Shown: in pieces, positions 62,801 to 64,000 of the stretch
Position numbering within the stretch: position 1 is the stretch's first letter
How the letters are laid out: every line of letters begins with the position of its first letter
From: Bugulina stolonifera
Lineage: Eukaryota > Bryozoa > Gymnolaemata > Cheilostomatida > Bugulidae
NCBI GenBank assembly: GCA_935421135.1
Contig: OW285192.1
Location: 1,841,501 to 1,905,500 of the forward strand
Reading direction: 5' to 3'
Length of the DNA stretch: 64,000 nt
Notes under the pieces: model-generated
What the model was told of the DNA's origin: nothing
The model's database searches: none
The model's input: the letters and a program-made list of their open reading frames with translations, nothing else
Position numbers and translations under genes: made by a program

Positions 62801-64000
62801 TGTACCATCACGTATAGCTCAAATATGCATCAAAATGGATGTTTTTGTGTGAATTTTAAAAAACTTTCTTGTGGGAGGTGCCCCACCCTCCTTCTTCCCC
62901 CATCCCGCACACACCCTCCCCACACCGCTACTGTTAGCCAGCCAAATTTTGGCCGCCTCAACTTTTTCAGGAAAGTTACCCCCTTGTCAAGTAACATGCA
63001 CAATGTATAATAATAGGCTATATTTTAAATTTTCACACAATTTAAAAGACTTAGTCTAAATTTACATGTATAAGTACTCAATATAACTTAATAATGAATA
63101 GTAAGACGAGACGCATTTTATATTTTGTTGAATTCTAATATTTCGATGTATGTCCATACATCATCATCATAGGAATGAAGTTTAGGAAATTTAAGGATAC
63201 TTATATGCTGGATAAATACTTTTTTTTTCTCTTTGAAGTATTTATCCAGTATATAAGTAACCTTAAATTTCCTAAACTTCATTCCTCTGATGATGATGTA
63301 TGGACATACATCGAAATATTAGAATTCAATAAAATATAAAATGCGTCTCGTCTTACTATCCATTATTGAGATACTTGCTCGCACCAACATTTTTCAATGT
63401 GACTTCAATTGAGTTTGCTCTCTTTCTTGAACAACTGTCAAAGTTCGGCTGCACTGAAAACTTGGAAGATTTTTACTGACTATATTAGCCATACTTGATA
63501 GCTCTGTAAACATAGACTGTATCTAAACTATTTAAAGAATAGTTCAGTTAAATGCTAAACTGCAAAAAGTTGACACAAGCTGTCTAGAATACATGTACCT
63601 ACAGAAGAGCTTTACCCTAAATTTCTCACTTTAACTTAAGCAGCCTTTTTTTATTTATGTGAACTCTGTCAGACAATAGCAGTGATACCCAGTAGTCACA
63701 ACTGCTTTCATAACTAACACAGTATTTGCTTTATACTAACTTATTGTTTGAAGAATGCACATTTTCCATCTGCTAAATATCTCACTCACTAAACTAACTA
63801 TTAGTTTACCAGCAACAGAGCATGTGGCTCCAGTATATCCAGATGGACAGATACAAGATGGTGGATCTGTATCATCACTACATGTGCCTCCGTGTAGACA
63901 CTGAAGTCTTTCATCACCACAGAGCTCTTCTGCTTGTTCACATCTATCTCCAGCATATCCAACAGCATCGGTACAGTCACAGGAAATGATGTCATTAGAT
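53525..64000 (-). CDS. Receptor gene 2: paralogue of gene 1, membrane-proximal half (spliced; 5' end beyond window)
   Basis: Seven minus-strand exons were identified, each with GT-AG borders and phases equal to the gene 1 counterparts: EGF pair (partial at the right edge), 78-nt EGF-like, 192-nt Cys-rich, 207-nt Cys-rich, 112-nt transmembrane, 115-nt tail, last exon to TAA at 53525. The ectodomain is highly similar to gene 1 and the transmembrane exon nearly identical, while tail sequences diverge. The gene 1 129-nt tail exon has no counterpart. Gene 2 converges on gene 1 with about 4.7 kb between stop codons. An LTR retrotransposon (55191-59288) lies in the transmembrane-to-tail intron in the same orientation. 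Probably functional, since no exon seen has an internal stop. Confidence 0.82.
54234..54348 (-). CDS. Gene 2 exon, cytoplasmic tail part 1
   Basis: 115 nt, acceptor gtcatag, donor ACA|gtaaga. Same length and phases (2 to 0) as gene 1 46055-46169. Acidic/polar sequence with little residue identity. Confidence 0.7.
54349..55190. other. Gene 2 intron sequence; unclassified GC-richer stretch 54470-54760
   Basis: 54470-54760 is richer in G+C, with TGGCTG/GCTTG-type short repeats. No gene recognised. Confidence 0.4.
55290..55905 (-). CDS. Cys/His-containing ORF at 3' end of LTR element
   Basis: About 200 codons from just after a TAG (about 55905). The N-terminus has a zinc-binding-like pattern 'CAKCGFCGATKRLNVHMWQH' followed by 'CQC...HH'. 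The C-terminal half is Pro/Ser/Arg-rich with a poly-Ser run. It starts without a clear ATG. Possibly an integrase zinc-domain or C2H2-like remnant. Confidence 0.4.
55905..56636 (-). CDS. Unknown 243-codon ORF in LTR element interior
   Basis: Open for 243 codons. Ser/Thr/Pro-rich, low structure, with no RT or integrase motifs. It lies 3' of the 133-codon ORF with a short gap. Function unknown. Confidence 0.4.
   Translation of the reverse strand: MFPRLFEESNKENMPEALPTNEQYAHPSASINMTAHRRLVLSRLALNSDTCMCIPTQTVLISNDCTLVRSKLNNSTPIHSVPTMDERTASPQRDYSCQPVLTAEGKQTSVLRSKIKPVLAVQPVSVEMSSMNSLSLPTWHRPVGTEKNSPEHFHRREHELEGGGYTSDELCIVDISPLRRALTPDATLPPTPPLITPTLKQASEKLHRLTDKLPLEQSQYLGATKPWISTSTQQARDELAWQS
56661..57062 (-). 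CDS. Unknown ORF in LTR element interior
   Basis: 133 codons, acidic, no recognised domain. Follows the gag region in the same orientation. Could be a remnant of a gag-pol linker or protease region, or an acquired gene. Confidence 0.35.
   Translation of the reverse strand: MAMNNPDTDQHLEIPTETQYDPTDDLSCRELPNTTVQVCGLRIGTEQTMLVQTVELPLNLSSDVQVLTARPDPEDAKYRIADPQDVFLTPEKQSILQAVHIQRVKYYLLQFSIAEQVQPKIQIAELSKSHNED
57365..58345 (-). pseudogene. Retrotransposon Gag, interrupted by in-frame stops
   Basis: On the minus strand one long frame carries capsid-type text such as 'FIEDFSTMAERCNWNP' and, later, 'ARLRDQYGMTAREARW' and 'FCLTVCDPSLRRYYAQIQP'. It is broken by two TGA codons (near 58030 and 57840), then runs into Pro-rich sequence. 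No zinc knuckle seen. The most similar families are Ty3/gypsy-type Gags. Confidence 0.7.
58502..58519 (-). promoter_or_regulatory. Primer-binding-site-like sequence
   Basis: Immediately inside the 5' LTR the minus strand reads TTGGTGGCAGCGGTGGGA: TGG at the expected place to pair with the CCA end of a tRNA. Which tRNA is not identified. Confidence 0.7.
58520..59288 (-). repeat. 5' LTR of the family A element
   Basis: 769 bp with outer inverted tips TGTAATGG...CCATTACA. Contains, on the minus strand, TATA-like and 'taataaagacac' signals. It is the reference copy for the solo LTRs at 13644, 39172, 47451 and 50640. Confidence 0.85.
59670..59781 (-). CDS. Gene 2 exon, transmembrane segment
   Basis: 112 nt, acceptor cttttcag, donor CTAT|gtaagt. 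'LIPWWGWLMVAFATTVIISL' is nearly identical to gene 1. Confidence 0.9.
59782..60854. other. Gene 2 intron sequence, nothing recognised
   Basis: AT-rich with several TACATGTACATG words. No exon. Confidence 0.45.
60855..61061 (-). CDS. Gene 2 exon, membrane-proximal Cys-rich module
   Basis: 207 nt, acceptor aattttag, donor TTAA|gtgagt, phase 1-1. 'CRNQLDCIWVTDEAGETICV' matches gene 1. Three codons shorter than its paralogue. Confidence 0.85.
61188..61379 (-). CDS. Gene 2 exon, Cys-rich module
   Basis: 192 nt, acceptor tgcttcag, donor GAGG|gtaggt, phase 1-1. 'SSVCHPLGFCYCPDGTVL' identical to gene 1. Confidence 0.85.
61380..62003. other. Gene 2 intron sequence, nothing recognised
   Basis: No exon or repeat ends that I can support. 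Confidence 0.45.
62004..62081 (-). CDS. Gene 2 exon, short EGF-like piece
   Basis: 78 nt, acceptor atattacag, donor ACGG|gtaagt, phase 1-1. 'DKCNPNPCLYNWLTC' matches gene 1 41739-41816. Confidence 0.85.
62325..62410 (+). repeat. tRNA-like SINE head
   Basis: 'tggtagcgtgcttggtct' (box A-like) and 'gagttcgaatcccactg' (box B-like) with about 30 bp between, then a T/A-rich tail. Confidence 0.6.
63090..63367. mobile_element. Near-perfect 278-bp palindromic foldback element (MITE-like)
   Basis: Two arms of about 125 bp are reverse complements with only a few differences. They start AATAATGAATAGTAAGACGAG and end with its inverse, around a short T-rich loop. No ORF. It lies in an intron of gene 2. 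Confidence 0.9.
63810..64000 (-). CDS. Gene 2 exon (partial), two EGF-like repeats
   Basis: The 3' end is at donor GCTG|gtaaac (63810) and the exon runs off the right edge. 'CLHGGTCSDDTDPPSCIC' and 'GYTGATCSVAG' are EGF signatures nearly identical to gene 1 41205-41429. Confidence 0.88.

Overview
The window is nuclear DNA of a multicellular animal: AT-rich, intron-dense, with GT-AG introns, EGF-, Ig- and fibronectin-III-like modules, many retro- and DNA-transposon remnants, and very frequent palindromic TACATGTACATG words. The style reminds me of a marine invertebrate, perhaps a demosponge, but nothing here fixes the taxon. There is no bacterial-type gene organisation, rRNA gene or CRISPR array.

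The main content is a tail-to-tail pair of paralogous single-pass membrane receptor genes. Gene 1 (+, about 7184-48792) can be assembled by eye from about 29 consecutive exons whose splice phases all agree (about 1,735 codons; the signal-peptide/start exon was not found). In order it encodes a possible galactose-binding-like N-terminus, a beta-propeller-like stretch, Ig-like plus 'PIYC' modules present three times (once ancestral, twice as a recently duplicated exon cassette), a FN3-like pair of exons, EGF-like repeats, two cysteine-rich modules, a transmembrane segment and a basic Ser/Lys-rich cytoplasmic tail ending at 48792. Gene 2 (-, about 64000-53525) matches the membrane-proximal half exon for exon and runs off the right edge; it lacks one cytoplasmic exon found in gene 1.

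The left end (1-1674) holds a retroelement Gag ORF with two CCHC zinc knuckles and an LTR-like flank. Region 2297-6971 looks like a decayed hAT-like element with a second hAT-like element (perfect 8-bp target duplication) and a Tc1/mariner transposase relic nested inside it. The introns of gene 1 hold further elements: a 792-bp inverted-repeat element (7860-8651), non-LTR reverse-transcriptase relics, at least two families of LTR fragments, a TTAA-flanked piggyBac-like MITE (18618-19121), a long-inverted-repeat element (26400-29340), a TA-flanked pogo/Tigger-like MITE (36183-36708), tRNA-derived SINEs and several minisatellites. A 4.1-kb non-autonomous LTR retrotransposon with a stop-interrupted Gag and no visible pol (55191-59288) sits in an intron of gene 2.

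The most interesting biology is the receptor pair itself: phase-1 exon modules, recent cassette duplication, partial decay of one cassette, a near-invariant membrane region, and fast-diverging tails. These fit a lineage-specific cell-surface recognition or adhesion family, but that role is inference.
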